Assembly (NCBI RefSeq): GCF_000333955.1
Contig: NZ_CAPS01000068.1
Location: 41,033 to 105,032 of the forward strand
Length of the DNA stretch: 64,000 nucleotides
Origin: Rhodococcus sp. AW25M09
Lineage (GTDB): Bacteria; Actinomycetota; Actinomycetes; Mycobacteriales; Mycobacteriaceae
Direction: 5' to 3'
Shown here: one piece after another, positions 18,193 through 27,941 of the stretch
Numbering within the stretch: position 1 is the stretch's first letter
Layout of the letters: every line of letters begins with the position of its first letter
Notes under the pieces: model-generated
What the model saw: only the letters and a program-made list of their open reading frames with translations
Told to the model about the DNA's origin: nothing
The model's database searches: none
Position numbers and translations under genes: made by a program

Positions 18193-19332
18193 CTAGTCGA
18201 GCGATGAGTAGGCCGCAGTTACGTACTGCGCCGATCGCTCCGACCCAAGTAGACCCGGGCCCATCTTGTTCATTACGTACGAGAACGTCATGCGCTTGTC
18301 CGTGTCGACGATGATTTGCGAGCCACCCCAACCGCCCCAGAAACAGATTCGTCCTTCGGGGATGTACGGAACGGTTTCGGGCGTCGGCAAGCCGAATCCC
18401 ACACCGAACCGGATCGGCACACCGAGGACGAGGTCGATTCCGTAAGACTGCTCGTCGAAGATCTTGTCGATCGTTTCCTGCGACAGAAGGCGTACGTCAC
18501 CGAGTTTGCCGCCGCATGCGATCACAGATTGAATGCGTGCAAGGGCCCTTGCATTCGAATGTCCGTTGGCCGCGCCGATTTCGGCGGCGCGCCATTCATC
18601 GGTCCACGAGATGGAGGCGTCGGGTGGGGGTGCTGTGAAAGTCTTGACCATGACGCTGTCCATTCCGAGTGCCGCAAGGTCGATCGGCAGTGGAGGGGGC
18701 GCAATGACATTCGAGACTCGACTGTATTCCGATGTCGGCAGGCCCAGTCGGAAGTCGGCTTCGAGCGGACCTGCGATCTCCTCGTCGATGAAGCGCCCGA
18801 GCGTGCGTCCGTCGATGCGCCGCAGCACCTCACCGATCAAGTGTCCGTAATTGAGTGCGTGATACCCCGATGCCGTTCCCGGTTCCCACCACGGTGCCTG
18901 CGTCGCCAATCGAGCGGTGGCGTAATCGTCATCGCAGATATCGTTCGAAGTGAACGGGCTTTCCCACCCTGACACACCTGAGGTGTGCGACAAGAGTTGC
19001 CGTACTTGAATGCGTTCCTTGCCTGCTGCTGCGAACTCGGGCCAGTACTGCGCGACCGGCGCGTCCAGATCCAGCAATCCGCGGTCGACGAGCATCAGCG
19101 CGGCCAGCGCGGTGACGGTCTTGCTGCAGGACCAGACGTTGGTGACAGTGTCACGGGCCCAGGGCTCGGAATGTTCGGAATCGACCCACCCGCCCCACAT
19201 GTCGACGACGCATTCGCCGTCGATCGTCAGCGCGATCGCCGCACCGACGTCCTCGCCGGAATCGAGATTGAGTTCCAGCGCCTGCTTCAATCCAGAGAAT
19301 CGCTGATCGCACACGCCTTCGACGTTTGCCAC
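18193..19332 (-). CDS. Serine hydrolase, class C beta-lactamase/EstB fold
   Basis: A 379-aa penicillin-binding-protein-like esterase. The SxxK nucleophile motif is VWSCSKTV (about residues 66-73), followed by LLSHTSG and a [11 protein letters not shown] segment at the Tyr motif position, the usual order in EstB/LACTB-type hydrolases. No signal peptide is seen, so it is likely cytoplasmic. GGAGG lies 6 bases before the GTG at 19332. These enzymes usually hydrolyse small esters; true beta-lactamase activity is unlikely. Confidence 0.85.
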   Translation of the reverse strand: MANVEGVCDQRFSGLKQALELNLDSGEDVGAAIALTIDGECVVDMWGGWVDSEHSEPWARDTVTNVWSCSKTVTALAALMLVDRGLLDLDAPVAQYWPEFAAAGKERIQVRQLLSHTSGVSGWESPFTSNDICDDDYATARLATQAPWWEPGTASGYHALNYGHLIGEVLRRIDGRTLGRFIDEEIAGPLEADFRLGLPTSEYSRVSNVIAPPPLPIDLAALGMDSVMVKTFTAPPPDASISWTDEWRAAEIGAANGHSNARALARIQSVIACGGKLGDVRLLSQETIDKIFDEQSYGIDLVLGVPIRFGVGFGLPTPETVPYIPEGRICFWGGWGGSQIIVDTDKRMTFSYVMNKMGPGLLGSERSAQYVTAAYSSLD

Positions 19333-19588
19333 TGACTACCTCCGAGGAACAATTAGAACTTGACGTCAAGTTCAGGTTCTGGAAAGTATCGTCCGGCTTG
19401 CGGTGTGGTGTCAATCACATTTCAGCCGAGGCTATCCGCCCCGCGGGAAGGCTGGGCCTCTCGCGGACCCTGGATAGGGTCTGCGGATGCTCGAACTGCT
19501 CGGATCGGCACTGCCGCATTCAGGTCGATATGCATGGTTTACGAACGCAACGTCCGATCCTGAGCGGGTGCCCTGCGAAGCTGTGCGG

Positions 19589-20062
19589 ATGGCTTTGACA
19601 ATCAGGCTGACGACGTCGATCGACGCGGACCCCGCAGTGGTCTTCGATCTGGAATCGGATGCGTTCGTTCACGCCGAGTCTCAGGGAACGTTCGGTGAGA
19701 GCGTTCGGGTCGACGCGGGTCGACGTGATCTTCGGTTGGGCGATGAAATCGAAATCCGTTCCAGGCACCTCGGTGTGTGGTTCACCTTGACCAGTCGTAT
19801 CACGGAGTACGAGCCATCGCGATATTTCGTGGATGAGCAGGTCACTGGCCCCTTTGCCTCGATGCGTCACGAGCATTTTTTTCTCGCGCGACGCGAACTC
19901 ACGCACATGGTCGACATCATGTCGGTTGAATTCCGTGGCGGACGACTCGGCGCTGTGATCTTGGACGTCCCAGGCAGGCTGTATCTACGGCGCGTCCTGT
20001 GCGTTCGGAATGCGTACATCAAGAAGCGCGCGGAAGCGGAGCGGAAGGCTCGTGGCCGGTAG
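19589..20062 (+). CDS. SRPBCC (START-like) ligand-binding protein
   Basis: A 157-aa protein. ALTIRLTTSIDADPAVVFDL at the start and the later LGDEIEIRSRHLGVWFTLTS and ITEYEPSRYFVDEQVTGPF are the strand pattern of the SRPBCC helix-grip fold, which binds hydrophobic small molecules. The C-terminal part (VPGRLYLRRVLCVRNAYIKK) is typical of cyclase/dehydrase-like members. I chose the ATG at 19589, since the frame open from 19487 reads as noise before it. No partner gene is evident. Function is unknown beyond likely ligand binding. Confidence 0.75.
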   Translation: MALTIRLTTSIDADPAVVFDLESDAFVHAESQGTFGESVRVDAGRRDLRLGDEIEIRSRHLGVWFTLTSRITEYEPSRYFVDEQVTGPFASMRHEHFFLARRELTHMVDIMSVEFRGGRLGAVILDVPGRLYLRRVLCVRNAYIKKRAEAERKARGR

Positions 20063-20221
20063 ACGTTTATGATCTTCTACCAGCACAACGGTTCTCCATC
20101 CTGTTTTGCCCGCCCTTCGGCTGTGTCGGTCCGACAGATGCTGAACGGTCTTTTTTGTTGCACACTGGCACCTCGGACATAGTTCGCCCGAACGAAGACA
20201 TCGGCGTCGCAGTCGACAGAC

Positions 20222-20651
20222 GTGACGTACGCATTCGAGGTCGACGGGTCGACCGTGATCAACACGATTACCAACAATTCCGGTAGCGAACTGACCTGCG
20301 GCACATCGTGGCTCCCGCACCGGACACGGTGTTGCCCCCGGTGTGGAAGGTCGTCGGCAACGGTCGGTCGCTGTACTCGATCGACGATGCGGGCCGGTTC
20401 GGAATCAGTACCCAGCACGTCACCGATATCCCGGCCTGCACCTATGCCGCGCTGGCATCGTGCGGCACCGAAGGCGTCGATCCGACAACAGCATGGGTCT
20501 CCGATTACCCCGGCCTGTCCGCGGTCCTGGCAGCGCTGACCAACCGAGACCTTTCGCGACGTATCGCGAAGCCTGGATCCCGTCGACCGTCAACGGCCCT
20601 TCGGTCGGAGGACGTCCGCCCAGGGGACTGTCTGGATGACGGTGATCGGCG
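20222..20651 (+). pseudogene. Probable frameshifted remnant of a secreted-protein gene
   Basis: Protein-like sequence appears in succession in different frames. Around 20222-20310 the frame reads TYAFEVDGSTVINTITNNSG, with a secreted beta-domain look. From 20308 a second frame reads PPVWKVVGNGRSLYSIDDAG and DIPACTYAALASCG. Near 20560-20639 a third frame ends YREAWIPSTVNG. No single frame gives an intact gene and no start is found upstream. This is best read as a decayed gene, but the evidence is weak and the whole region could be noncoding. Confidence 0.3.
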
Positions 20652-20681
20652 TTGACGTCCGTGGTGCGGGATACTCCCTCA

Positions 20682-21143
20682 ATGGTGTCCGTCCGACCGA
20701 GAACTGCAGCTGACCTTCCTGGGTGTGTCGCGACGCTGTGCGAGGTCCACGAATCCGACGACTATCCGCATCGTTGGCCCCACGATCCTGCGGGGTGGTT
20801 GACGCCCGAGAACACGGCAGCAGCGTGGGTCGCCGAGCATGAGAACCGCATCGTCGGACACGTCGTCATCGTCGACCGAGTCGGTGCCCTATGGGTGTCT
20901 CGGCTCTTCGTCCGACCGCAACACCGGGGCTCGCTGGTCGGAGATTCGCTGTTGCGGCAGGCGCGAATTGGAGGTGCGTCGATGCTCGACGTCATCGAGT
21001 ACTCGACAAAGGCAATCGAATTGTACGAACGCACCGGCTGGACGCTGGTCGACAGGCGTCCGGCAGAGTGGACCATGTCGGACGGCCGTAGGCCAGTCGA
21101 GCGAATCTACTGCGCGGATCCGCGCTCGAACAGGCTCGCGTAA
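20682..21143 (+). CDS. GNAT family N-acetyltransferase
   Basis: A 153-aa acetyltransferase. VSVRPRTAADLPGCVATL is the N-terminal strand-helix of the GNAT fold, AWVAEHENRIVGHVVIV the beta-strand pair, and LFVRPQHRGSLVGDSLL corresponds to the acetyl-CoA-binding R/Q-x-x-G-x motif A. YERTGWTLVDRRP near the end is the typical C-terminal segment. The frame opens at a TTG (20652), but the ATG at 20682 gives a better-fitting N-terminus. Substrate unknown. Confidence 0.85.
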   Translation: MVSVRPRTAADLPGCVATLCEVHESDDYPHRWPHDPAGWLTPENTAAAWVAEHENRIVGHVVIVDRVGALWVSRLFVRPQHRGSLVGDSLLRQARIGGASMLDVIEYSTKAIELYERTGWTLVDRRPAEWTMSDGRRPVERIYCADPRSNRLA

Positions 21144-21256
21144 GCCGTTCGAACACGCCGGTGATCGGCTTTTCGATGCCGCGGATCTGTCGAACGTGCA
21201 GACTCTCGGAGAACCGGAAATTCAGGTCCGGACAGAATCGAAGGGAGATCGAAGCT

Positions 21257-21517
21257 GTGCGCGGTATGAAGGTTCTACTCAGTGTTTTCGGCTTCGGCGT
21301 CGGACTTGTTGCCACCCTGGTGATCGCACTGTTCTCCAGCGCGCCGTCGAGATCGACGTATGCGCTTGTCGATGGTGGCAGCTCGAACCCGCTGAACTTC
21401 ATGGAGACGCCGAGCTACTTCATCATCGGAATTCCACTGATCTGCGCGCTGCTGGGATGGATCACCGCATATGTCCTTATCAAGCGAGGTTGGGAACTCT
21501 CGCACACTGTGAAGTGA
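21257..21517 (+). CDS. Small membrane protein with two transmembrane segments
   Basis: An 86-aa protein: first hydrophobic segment MKVLLSVFGFGVGLVATL... (about 4-25), a short exposed loop with SNPLNFMETPSY, then IIGIPLICALLGWITAYVLI, ending in a charged tail. GGGAG lies 9 bases before the GTG at 21257; an ATG at 21266 is the alternative. No family recognised; it stands alone. Confidence 0.65.
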   Translation: MRGMKVLLSVFGFGVGLVATLVIALFSSAPSRSTYALVDGGSSNPLNFMETPSYFIIGIPLICALLGWITAYVLIKRGWELSHTVK

Positions 21518-21604
21518 AAGTCGAGTGCGGCGACACCCGAGCTGCGACCGAATTGGATGCCCGACAACGGATCCCACCTCACGTCCGATCACGAGGGCAC
21601 CGGC

Positions 21605-22183
21605 TCACCCACCCGAAGGCGTCGTCACGATATCGATCATTTCGTCGAGCGTGAGTGCTCCATGAGAGGACGCATCGATTCGACTGCCGTCCGGCACGTA
21701 GGCCTCAACGCGTCTATTCGTCTCGCCGTCCGAAATATCGACGACAATTCCGTCGGCCAGGGTGCGCCGCTCGTCGACGTTGCTCATCGAGAGGACTGCG
21801 CTGGCACTGGTATCTCCGCCGCCGATGCCTCCATCCGGGGAAGTACTGATCGGTCCGAACAGCAAGCTCGGCCCGATCGACTCGGCCTTTACCGTGGCAC
21901 CTCTGGGCAGCGCTCCGGCCAATGCATCGGACATTGCGGCGGCCTTTGTTTCCGAGAACCAGGGGTAATCCGGACTGTCGTAGGTCTCGTTCACGACAAA
22001 GGCGAAGTTGATTCGCTGCAAGTCCTCGGGCTGCGCAACCTCGTCGCACCCGGGGATTGTGATCGCATCGGATTGCGGAGTGTGCAGCAGACCCGCTGCA
22101 ACGACGCCGACCGCCACGATCGCAACAATCACAGCCGCCGTCGACCAGGACGATTTCGAGGATCGCGGATGCGGCGTATTCAT
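21605..22183 (-). CDS. Hypothetical membrane-anchored exported protein
   Basis: A 192-aa protein with one N-terminal hydrophobic segment (about 16-37, TAAVIVAIVAVGVVAAGLL), then an exported-looking domain containing GCDEVAQPEDLQRINFAF and a Gly-rich loop GGIGGGDTSA. No family recognised. Its ATG overlaps the stop of the upstream gene by 4 bp (ATGA), so the two are translationally coupled. The frame continues upstream to 22273, but within the neighbour's coding sequence. Confidence 0.65.
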   Translation of the reverse strand: MNTPHPRSSKSSWSTAAVIVAIVAVGVVAAGLLHTPQSDAITIPGCDEVAQPEDLQRINFAFVVNETYDSPDYPWFSETKAAAMSDALAGALPRGATVKAESIGPSLLFGPISTSPDGGIGGGDTSASAVLSMSNVDERRTLADGIVVDISDGETNRRVEAYVPDGSRIDASSHGALTLDEMIDIVTTPSGG

Positions 22184-23322
22184 GGGTCGAGTGCTGCGAC
22201 CCAACGATCGTCGTCCCGCCGCCACAGAACGGGCTCGTCTTCGGCATCGACGCAATCGATGTTCAACCACCACGTCGCGTCCGGATTCCAGCCGGCCAGT
22301 ACCGTCGCACCGTCGTTGTCGGTCAACGGTATTGCGATACCGGGTGTAGTCAGATAACCCAACATGGTGAGGTGCACGGCGTCGAAGTCGTCGGACACCG
22401 CGGTCCAGTCAGGAATGAACCAGTCACGATATTCGCCCGTTGTCTCGAACCAATCCGAACGTTTGGACTCCGGAACCGCCAACGGGTACGCGTCGACCAA
22501 GTGAGCCCAGTCGGCGGGGCTCCTGATCTCGTACACACGAGGGTTGCCGCGGACGGTCACCGGCCACACGCGTGCTCTGCCGCCTCCGGACGAATCTTCC
22601 TCCAGCAGCAACTCCAGCGCCCCCAATCGCTCACGTGCGCGGCTGGTTTCCAGCGCTGTGCTCGGCGATGGAATCGACCACCACTCTCCGCCTATGCGGT
22701 TATCCGGGCGCTCGATTCGCCGGATGCGATAGCGCTCCTCAGCTTCGAGAATGTGCTCACGCCACAGGTCGAGCCCTGCACTCCTGCTTCTGTACGGCAG
22801 TGTCGATTCTGGGAACTCGTCGGTCTTGCATGGATGCGCCACCATGCGCTGGCAACTCGTGTCGACCCCGTCGGACCACCACTGAGTAGTCGCTGACGCC
22901 CACATAGCAGACGCTATAGGGTGCAGCGCCGCAACAGCTTCCGGTGTGGCGAACCAGATGTCTTCCTCGTCCGGCGGCTGCCAGTAGCGTGCCCAGTCCG
23001 TTGCAAAACCGAGAGCACCGAGCACGTCCGATTCGGATAGTTCGGCAAGTGCAGCAACATCGACACTCTTCAGTACTTCGACGGCATCTGCGAGCGAGTG
23101 CGGACGATATGGATTCGCAGCGCGTTCGTCCGAGCTGCACAGATACCCGAGATTCGCGCAGAAAAAGCGTCCCCGCGGGGACGCCAGAACAAGGGTTGCG
23201 CAGTCCAATGTGGTGTCCGATCCTGTTCCGACCACCGCCGCATCGAGGTCGGTGATCCGTACATCAGTGTCGCAGAGCGACCCACTTCGGATCCACCGCT
23301 TATCAGGTCGCCGAACTGCCAC
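22180..23322 (-). CDS. Hypothetical protein, coupled to a membrane-anchored partner
   Basis: A 380-aa acidic, Trp-rich soluble protein with no recognised family. Notable segments are GRFFCANLGYLCSSDER (about 51-67), ARYWQPPDEEDIWFATPEAV and EEDSSGGGRARVWPVT. No signal peptide, HTH or nucleotide-binding motif is seen. It is first in a two-gene operon with the exported protein at 21605-22183 (4-bp overlap) and divergent from the lipase gene 52 bp away. The start used is the ATG-type codon at 23322; downstream starts remain possible. Confidence 0.65.
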   Translation of the reverse strand: MAVRRPDKRWIRSGSLCDTDVRITDLDAAVVGTGSDTTLDCATLVLASPRGRFFCANLGYLCSSDERAANPYRPHSLADAVEVLKSVDVAALAELSESDVLGALGFATDWARYWQPPDEEDIWFATPEAVAALHPIASAMWASATTQWWSDGVDTSCQRMVAHPCKTDEFPESTLPYRSRSAGLDLWREHILEAEERYRIRRIERPDNRIGGEWWSIPSPSTALETSRARERLGALELLLEEDSSGGGRARVWPVTVRGNPRVYEIRSPADWAHLVDAYPLAVPESKRSDWFETTGEYRDWFIPDWTAVSDDFDAVHLTMLGYLTTPGIAIPLTDNDGATVLAGWNPDATWWLNIDCVDAEDEPVLWRRDDDRWVAALDP

Positions 23323-23374
23323 GGTGGAGCACGGAATGCGGAGCCGCGCTCAGCACCGCATAATTGCACGCGAC

Positions 23375-24562
23375 ATGAAACTCCTCAGCCTCACCTGCGC
23401 CCTGGTCGTGCTGGCAGTGTCCCTCGTCCTGTCGCCCGAACCCGTCTCGGCGGACCCCGCTGGCACCGACTTCTACGACACTCCCGTCGCCGACCTCGAT
23501 GCTTACGCACCCGGGGCCATCCTGCGCCGAGAACCCGTGCCGCAGCTCGACGTTCTGGGATCGCACACCGAGCGAATTCTGTACCGGTCGGCCGATCCCC
23601 GTGATCGTGCAGTCGCGGTGTCGGGGTTGCTGATCACCCCGACCAGTGCGTGGACCGGTCCTGGTCCCCGGCCCGTGATCGCTTACGCACCAGGCAGTTA
23701 CGGGATCGCCGACCGCTGCTCGGGCTCGTCCGTGCAGGGAATGGCAACCACGATCCCGGCGCTGCTGCCGCTCCTGGAACAGGGATACCAGGTGGTCACG
23801 ACGGACTATCAAGGACTCGGAACTCCCGGCGAGTACGAGTTCCTGGGCCGGGTTGCCGGCGCACGTGCGGTGCTGGACTCGGCCCGGGCCGCGGCAGGCG
23901 AGACCGACGCGCCCGTCGTGGTCTACGGATATTCAGCCGGCGGATTCGCCTCGGCCGCCGCCGCAGAGCTCGCCTCCACGTACGCGCCCGACCTGTCCGT
24001 GGTCGGTGCCTTCGTCGGTGCCGCACCGACCGATCCCGTGCTGCGCGTCGAAGGGCAGGACGGCACCGGGACCGCCGCGACGATGCTGTACACGATCGAC
24101 GGACTGATCGGCGCGCATCCCGACCGGGCCGGCGAGATTCGCTCACTCTTCAACGACCGCGGACGTGCGGTTCTCGATGCAGTCTTGGACTTCTGCACGT
24201 TCGACGCGTACGAGTACGGAAAGCTGCGGTCGGAGGATTTGACGGCCGACGGCACGTCTTTGAGCGCACTCATGACCGGCCCTGTTCTGGGTTCTCTGAC
24301 GGCGGCGAACACCGTCGGGTTCACCGCGCCGATCGCGCCCGTGATGATCGTGCAGGGAGTACACGACAGTTCCGTAGGAATCGAGCAGAGCCGGCTCCTG
24401 GCGCAGCGATGGCGCGCCGCCGGTGCCGCGGATGTCACCGTGCGCGAGTTCGACTTCGGAACCGAACTCGTTCCCGCGTTCGACCATACGGCTGCGAACG
24501 CCGCTGCCTACCCCGAAGCGATCGGGTGGATCGAGCGGCTCGTCGCGCGGAGCTCGGAATAA
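23375..24562 (+). CDS. Secreted lipase (LIP/CalA-like alpha/beta hydrolase)
   Basis: A 395-aa exported esterase of the secretory-lipase (LIP) family, probably hydrolysing lipids outside the cell. Residues 1-26 form a signal peptide (MKLLSLTCALVVLAVSLVLS, cleavage after VSA). The nucleophile elbow is YGYSAGG (Ser at about 191). The acid and His are likely in VHDSSVGIE and FDHTAAN near the C-terminus. DPAGTDFYDTPVADLDAYAPG at the mature start matches the family. The upstream extension to 23210 lies in the divergent gene's 5' end and is rejected. Confidence 0.85.
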   Translation: MKLLSLTCALVVLAVSLVLSPEPVSADPAGTDFYDTPVADLDAYAPGAILRREPVPQLDVLGSHTERILYRSADPRDRAVAVSGLLITPTSAWTGPGPRPVIAYAPGSYGIADRCSGSSVQGMATTIPALLPLLEQGYQVVTTDYQGLGTPGEYEFLGRVAGARAVLDSARAAAGETDAPVVVYGYSAGGFASAAAAELASTYAPDLSVVGAFVGAAPTDPVLRVEGQDGTGTAATMLYTIDGLIGAHPDRAGEIRSLFNDRGRAVLDAVLDFCTFDAYEYGKLRSEDLTADGTSLSALMTGPVLGSLTAANTVGFTAPIAPVMIVQGVHDSSVGIEQSRLLAQRWRAAGAADVTVREFDFGTELVPAFDHTAANAAAYPEAIGWIERLVARSSE

Positions 24563-24617
24563 TTGAATCTTCACCGATGCTGTTGGTGTCGTACATCCCG
24601 AATCGAGAGGTCCCATC

Positions 24618-25646
24618 ATGCATCTGGGCGTAGACAGTTTCGTCTCTTCCGTGACCGACCCGACCGACGGTCGGGTGATTGCTCCGGAGGAGCGCATGGG
24701 TCATCTGCTGGAAGAGATCGCGCTCGCGGATCAGGTCGGGCTCTACTCGTTCGGCATCGGTGAGCATCATCGCAGCGAGTACTACGACTCGGCACCGTCG
24801 ATCATTCTGGCTGCCGCCGCCGCGCGAACCGAGAACATCCGGCTCGGCAGTGCAGTCAAGGTACTCAGTGCGGACGATCCCGTGCGAGTGTTCCAGGAGT
24901 TCGCCACCCTGGATCTGATCTCGAAGGGCCGAATCGATCTCGTCGTCGGCCGCGGCTCGTTCACCGAGTCGTTCCCACTGTTCGGCCTCGACCTGGCCGA
25001 CTACGACTCGCTCTTCGCCGAGAAGTTGGACCTGCTGCTGCAGATCCGCGACAACACCGAAGTCACGTGGTCCGGCAAGCACCGCCCTGCGCTGGTGCGT
25101 CAGGGAATCTATCCGCGCCCGCTGCAGGATCCGTTGCCCATCTGGGTCGGTGTCGGAGGGACGCCCGAATCCTTTGCTCGCGCTGGGCTTCTGGGGTTGC
25201 CTCTGATGATTGCCATCATCGGAGGGGAACCACGCCAGTTCGCTCCGCTCGTCGACCTGTACCGGCGCGCAGGAGCGCAAGCGGGTCATCCACCAGAGCA
25301 GCTGAAGGTGGGGCTGCATGTGTTCGGCTTCGTCGCTGATACCACGCGGGCCGCGGCAGATACCATCTATCCCGGCTGGAACGAGATGTTCACCAAGATC
25401 TCGCGCGAACGCGGATTCGCCCGGCCGAGCCGGCAGCAGTTCGACGCGACCGCCGGCCCCAACGGGGCATTCTTCATGGGCGACCCACAGACGGTCGCCG
25501 ACAAGATCCTGCGAGTAGGCGAACAACTGGGCGGCGTAGATCGACTGTCGCTGCAGATGACCAACCCGCGGCTGGCCCACAGCGATCTGCTTCGAGGAAT
25601 CGAGCTGCTCGGTACCGAAGTCGCACCTTTGGTCGCCAAGGGGTAG
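24618..25646 (+). CDS. LLM class flavin-dependent oxidoreductase
   Basis: A 342-aa bacterial-luciferase-like protein (TIM barrel, FMN or F420 dependent). Family marks include VGLYSFGIGEHHRSEYYDSAP near the N-terminus, TENIRLGSAVKVLSADDPVRV and LDLISKGRIDLVVGRGS, and the C-terminal DPQTVADKIL. It is 55 bp after the lipase gene on the same strand and may share its transcript. The substrate is not predictable; relatives include alkanal and xenobiotic monooxygenases. Confidence 0.88.
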   Translation: MHLGVDSFVSSVTDPTDGRVIAPEERMGHLLEEIALADQVGLYSFGIGEHHRSEYYDSAPSIILAAAAARTENIRLGSAVKVLSADDPVRVFQEFATLDLISKGRIDLVVGRGSFTESFPLFGLDLADYDSLFAEKLDLLLQIRDNTEVTWSGKHRPALVRQGIYPRPLQDPLPIWVGVGGTPESFARAGLLGLPLMIAIIGGEPRQFAPLVDLYRRAGAQAGHPPEQLKVGLHVFGFVADTTRAAADTIYPGWNEMFTKISRERGFARPSRQQFDATAGPNGAFFMGDPQTVADKILRVGEQLGGVDRLSLQMTNPRLAHSDLLRGIELLGTEVAPLVAKG

Positions 25647-25668
25647 CGCTGTCGACGCATGCCCGGGG

Positions 25669-26376
25669 TTAGTTAGAGGCCCACTCCATTTCGTCGACGC
25701 CCGCGACCGGTGTCAGTAGCGACACGATCTCACTCGCGTACATCGTTCGTTTGATCTCCCGTAGAACATCGCCTCGGGTTCCTACCAAGTCGCTCGCTCG
25801 GGCTACGGCGTCGTCTCGCAATGCATCTTCTGTCGACACCGCGTCGACCAGTCCGAGTGCCATGGCGTCGCCGCCGCCGTAGCGGCGTCCGGTGGTCAGC
25901 GCCTCGTGAAAGGCGTGCGGTGCCAGCTTGGCTCTGACCATGTCTACGGTTCCCGGGCTGTAGGTTGCGCCGATGTTGACGCCTGGGAAGCAGAGGAAGC
26001 CGCGATCGGATCGCTGGATTCGGTAGTCGTGCGCCATCACGAAGAATGCAGCACCGCCGTATGTGTGTCCCTGCAGGGCCGCGACGGTCTGCATCGGGAA
26101 CGTCAGAAACCGCACCAACATCTCCTGCACGGTGCCGATGAAGCGGTTGACCTGATCGAGATTCTCGGCACCCCACGACAGGTCGACCCCCGTGGAGAAG
26201 TATTTGCCCGTCGCCGTTGTGACCAGCGCGGCGGGGCCGGAGCTGGCCTCGACCTCGTCGAGCAGAGCGTTGATCTCGGCGACCCAATCCGGGCTGATGC
26301 GGTTCTCGCTGTCGTCGACACCCCGAGTGCCGAGGTTGAGCACGAATACGTCAGCAACTCGTTCGAGGTATGGCAT
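25669..26376 (-). CDS. Enoyl-CoA hydratase/isomerase family protein
   Basis: A 235-aa crotonase-fold protein. The CoA-binding and oxyanion-hole segments are TTATGKYFSTGVDLSWG and AALQGHTYGGAAFFVMAHDYRI, in the right order. The two catalytic glutamates of true enoyl-CoA hydratase are not obvious, so it may be an isomerase or other crotonase-type enzyme. I took the ATG at 26376 over 26409. It is convergent with the luciferase-like gene. An acyl-CoA substrate is likely. Confidence 0.8.
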   Translation of the reverse strand: MPYLERVADVFVLNLGTRGVDDSENRISPDWVAEINALLDEVEASSGPAALVTTATGKYFSTGVDLSWGAENLDQVNRFIGTVQEMLVRFLTFPMQTVAALQGHTYGGAAFFVMAHDYRIQRSDRGFLCFPGVNIGATYSPGTVDMVRAKLAPHAFHEALTTGRRYGGGDAMALGLVDAVSTEDALRDDAVARASDLVGTRGDVLREIKRTMYASEIVSLLTPVAGVDEMEWASN

Positions 26377-26434
26377 TTTACGAAGGTACCCAGGTTTTGT
26401 TGTTCTCACTCACAACGCGAACGGTTCGCCGATC

Positions 26435-27535
26435 TCACGATGACGACGTCGCCGACTGTCGACGAATCAGTTCTCGGTGACCGTAGGTGGCGTCGAGAAT
26501 ATCTTCGCGATCGGCTACCGACGATCCGACTGCACCGGCCACGGTACCCAGCGATGCGGCGAGCCACGCGAGAGAGAAATAGTCACCGAGCGACGCGGTT
26601 CGACCGATCTGTGCCGCCAGGAAATCCGGTGAAATGACCACCGCTGCCGCTGCAAGTACGACAGCGAACAACAGGGCATACATGCACAGCGCACCGGTCA
26701 GAACTGTGCCCAAGGTAGCTACGTTGTACATCCAGCGATCGATCGTGGAGCTACGGAACGTCCGCTTCTCCCACAGGCCGTTGGGAAGAATGACCCACGC
26801 TGTCATGGCGATCACTGCCGTGACCCCGACCATGGCCAATCGCCCCAGACTCATCGACGCTGCCATCTGCCAGATGCTCGCGTAGAACACGCCGAAGGCG
26901 GACGCCGCGCTGGCTGCAGCAAGTGCGCTCGACAGCGTCGGAACCAATCGCCACGGCCGATTGCACCGGATCATCCCCGATACCAATCTGATTCGGCCGA
27001 AAATTCTCGACGTCAGCAGCACTTCGTCACCTTCGCCGGAGTCACTGGCTGCCCAGCGAGACTTGAAATATCTCCGCGGTAGCCGAGACGCGTCGTCGGC
27101 TTCGATCAACTCGTGCAACACGGCCAACGCCGCCGCGACGGCGCGTTTTCGCACCGCGAGCGTTCCGAAGGAGGGCACGTACAGCGCGCCGGTCGTCCCG
27201 TCCCGAGTCTCGGCGATCACCGGCCGTGAACCCTGGCGGCGAGGTACTTCCGACACGCACAGCACGATGTCGTAGTTGTCGTCGGCTTTCACAGCTGCCA
27301 GCCACTGTCCCAGCGGGGCCGAGCCGGTCGCCGTGGGCGGAAGTGGAACTGTTGACCCGGACACGCGTATCTCGCGGCGTTGCCCGTCGATCATGGCGTG
27401 GCCCGGCAACTTCTCGACGATGGCAGACGCCACGGTCGAAGCGAAACCTTCGTCACTGACCACCCCCACGGAGAGCGGCGCACCGGCCGTTTCCTCGGTG
27501 TCCGTGCCGGTTGTCTGCCGTCGATCGAGCTCCAT
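26435..27535 (-). CDS. Hypothetical protein with soluble N-domain and C-terminal membrane domain
   Basis: A 366-aa protein. Residues 1-190 are soluble, beginning with a strand-type PLSVGVVSDEGFASTVASAI. They are followed by at least four hydrophobic segments, including LVPTLSSALAAASAASAFGVF, MVGVTAVIAMTAWVILP, VATLGTVLTGALCMYALLFA and SLAWLAASLGTVAGAVGSSV. I chose the ATG at 27535; the frame stays open to 28093 but overlaps the divergent Rho-N gene there and reads as noise. No family recognised; a membrane-tethered regulator is possible. Confidence 0.6.
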   Translation of the reverse strand: MELDRRQTTGTDTEETAGAPLSVGVVSDEGFASTVASAIVEKLPGHAMIDGQRREIRVSGSTVPLPPTATGSAPLGQWLAAVKADDNYDIVLCVSEVPRRQGSRPVIAETRDGTTGALYVPSFGTLAVRKRAVAAALAVLHELIEADDASRLPRRYFKSRWAASDSGEGDEVLLTSRIFGRIRLVSGMIRCNRPWRLVPTLSSALAAASAASAFGVFYASIWQMAASMSLGRLAMVGVTAVIAMTAWVILPNGLWEKRTFRSSTIDRWMYNVATLGTVLTGALCMYALLFAVVLAAAAVVISPDFLAAQIGRTASLGDYFSLAWLAASLGTVAGAVGSSVADREDILDATYGHRELIRRQSATSSS

Positions 27536-27652
27536 TCCCAACGGGTACCCGTCGCAACTCGATGTACACCATCGGGCTGCGCCCGAAGCCGAGGTTTGTC
27601 GGCGTGCAGACCGGGTAGCGCTCTCGATATCGACATTGCGAAAGGATGAGAA

Positions 27653-27940
27653 ATGCCAGCCGAGAAAAGCACAACCGAGTCCCAGGATCAGCCGCAACTG
27701 AAGGACCCGGACTTGTACGACAAGCTCCGCGAGGAAGGGAACTCGAAGGAGAAGTCGGCCCGCATCTCCAATGCCGCCGCGAACAAGGGCAGGGAGCAGG
27801 TCGGTAAGAAGGGCGGCGAGTCCGGATCCTACGAGGACTGGACAGTCGACGAATTGACCGACAGGGCCAAAGAATTGGGGCTCGAGGGCTACTCGAAACT
27901 GAACAAGGAGGAGCTCATCGACGCGCTCCGCAATCACTGA
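27653..27940 (+). CDS. Small DUF7218/Rho N-terminal-like protein
   Basis: A 95-aa charged protein. Residues about 17-45 ([20 protein letters not shown]) match the DUF7218 segment common in actinobacterial small proteins. Residues 59-95 ([20 protein letters not shown], then [16 protein letters not shown]) are a Rho-factor N-terminal/SAP-like helix-extended-loop-helix, a nucleic-acid-binding fold. A GAAAGGATG-type ribosome site precedes the ATG. It may bind DNA or RNA; role unknown. Confidence 0.85.
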   Translation: MPAEKSTTESQDQPQLKDPDLYDKLREEGNSKEKSARISNAAANKGREQVGKKGGESGSYEDWTVDELTDRAKELGLEGYSKLNKEELIDALRNH

Positions 27941-27941
27941 C

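Noticed and set aside
23210..23374. 55-residue extension before the lipase signal peptide
   Set aside because: A clean signal peptide begins at 23375; the extension lies mostly in the 5' end of the divergent gene.
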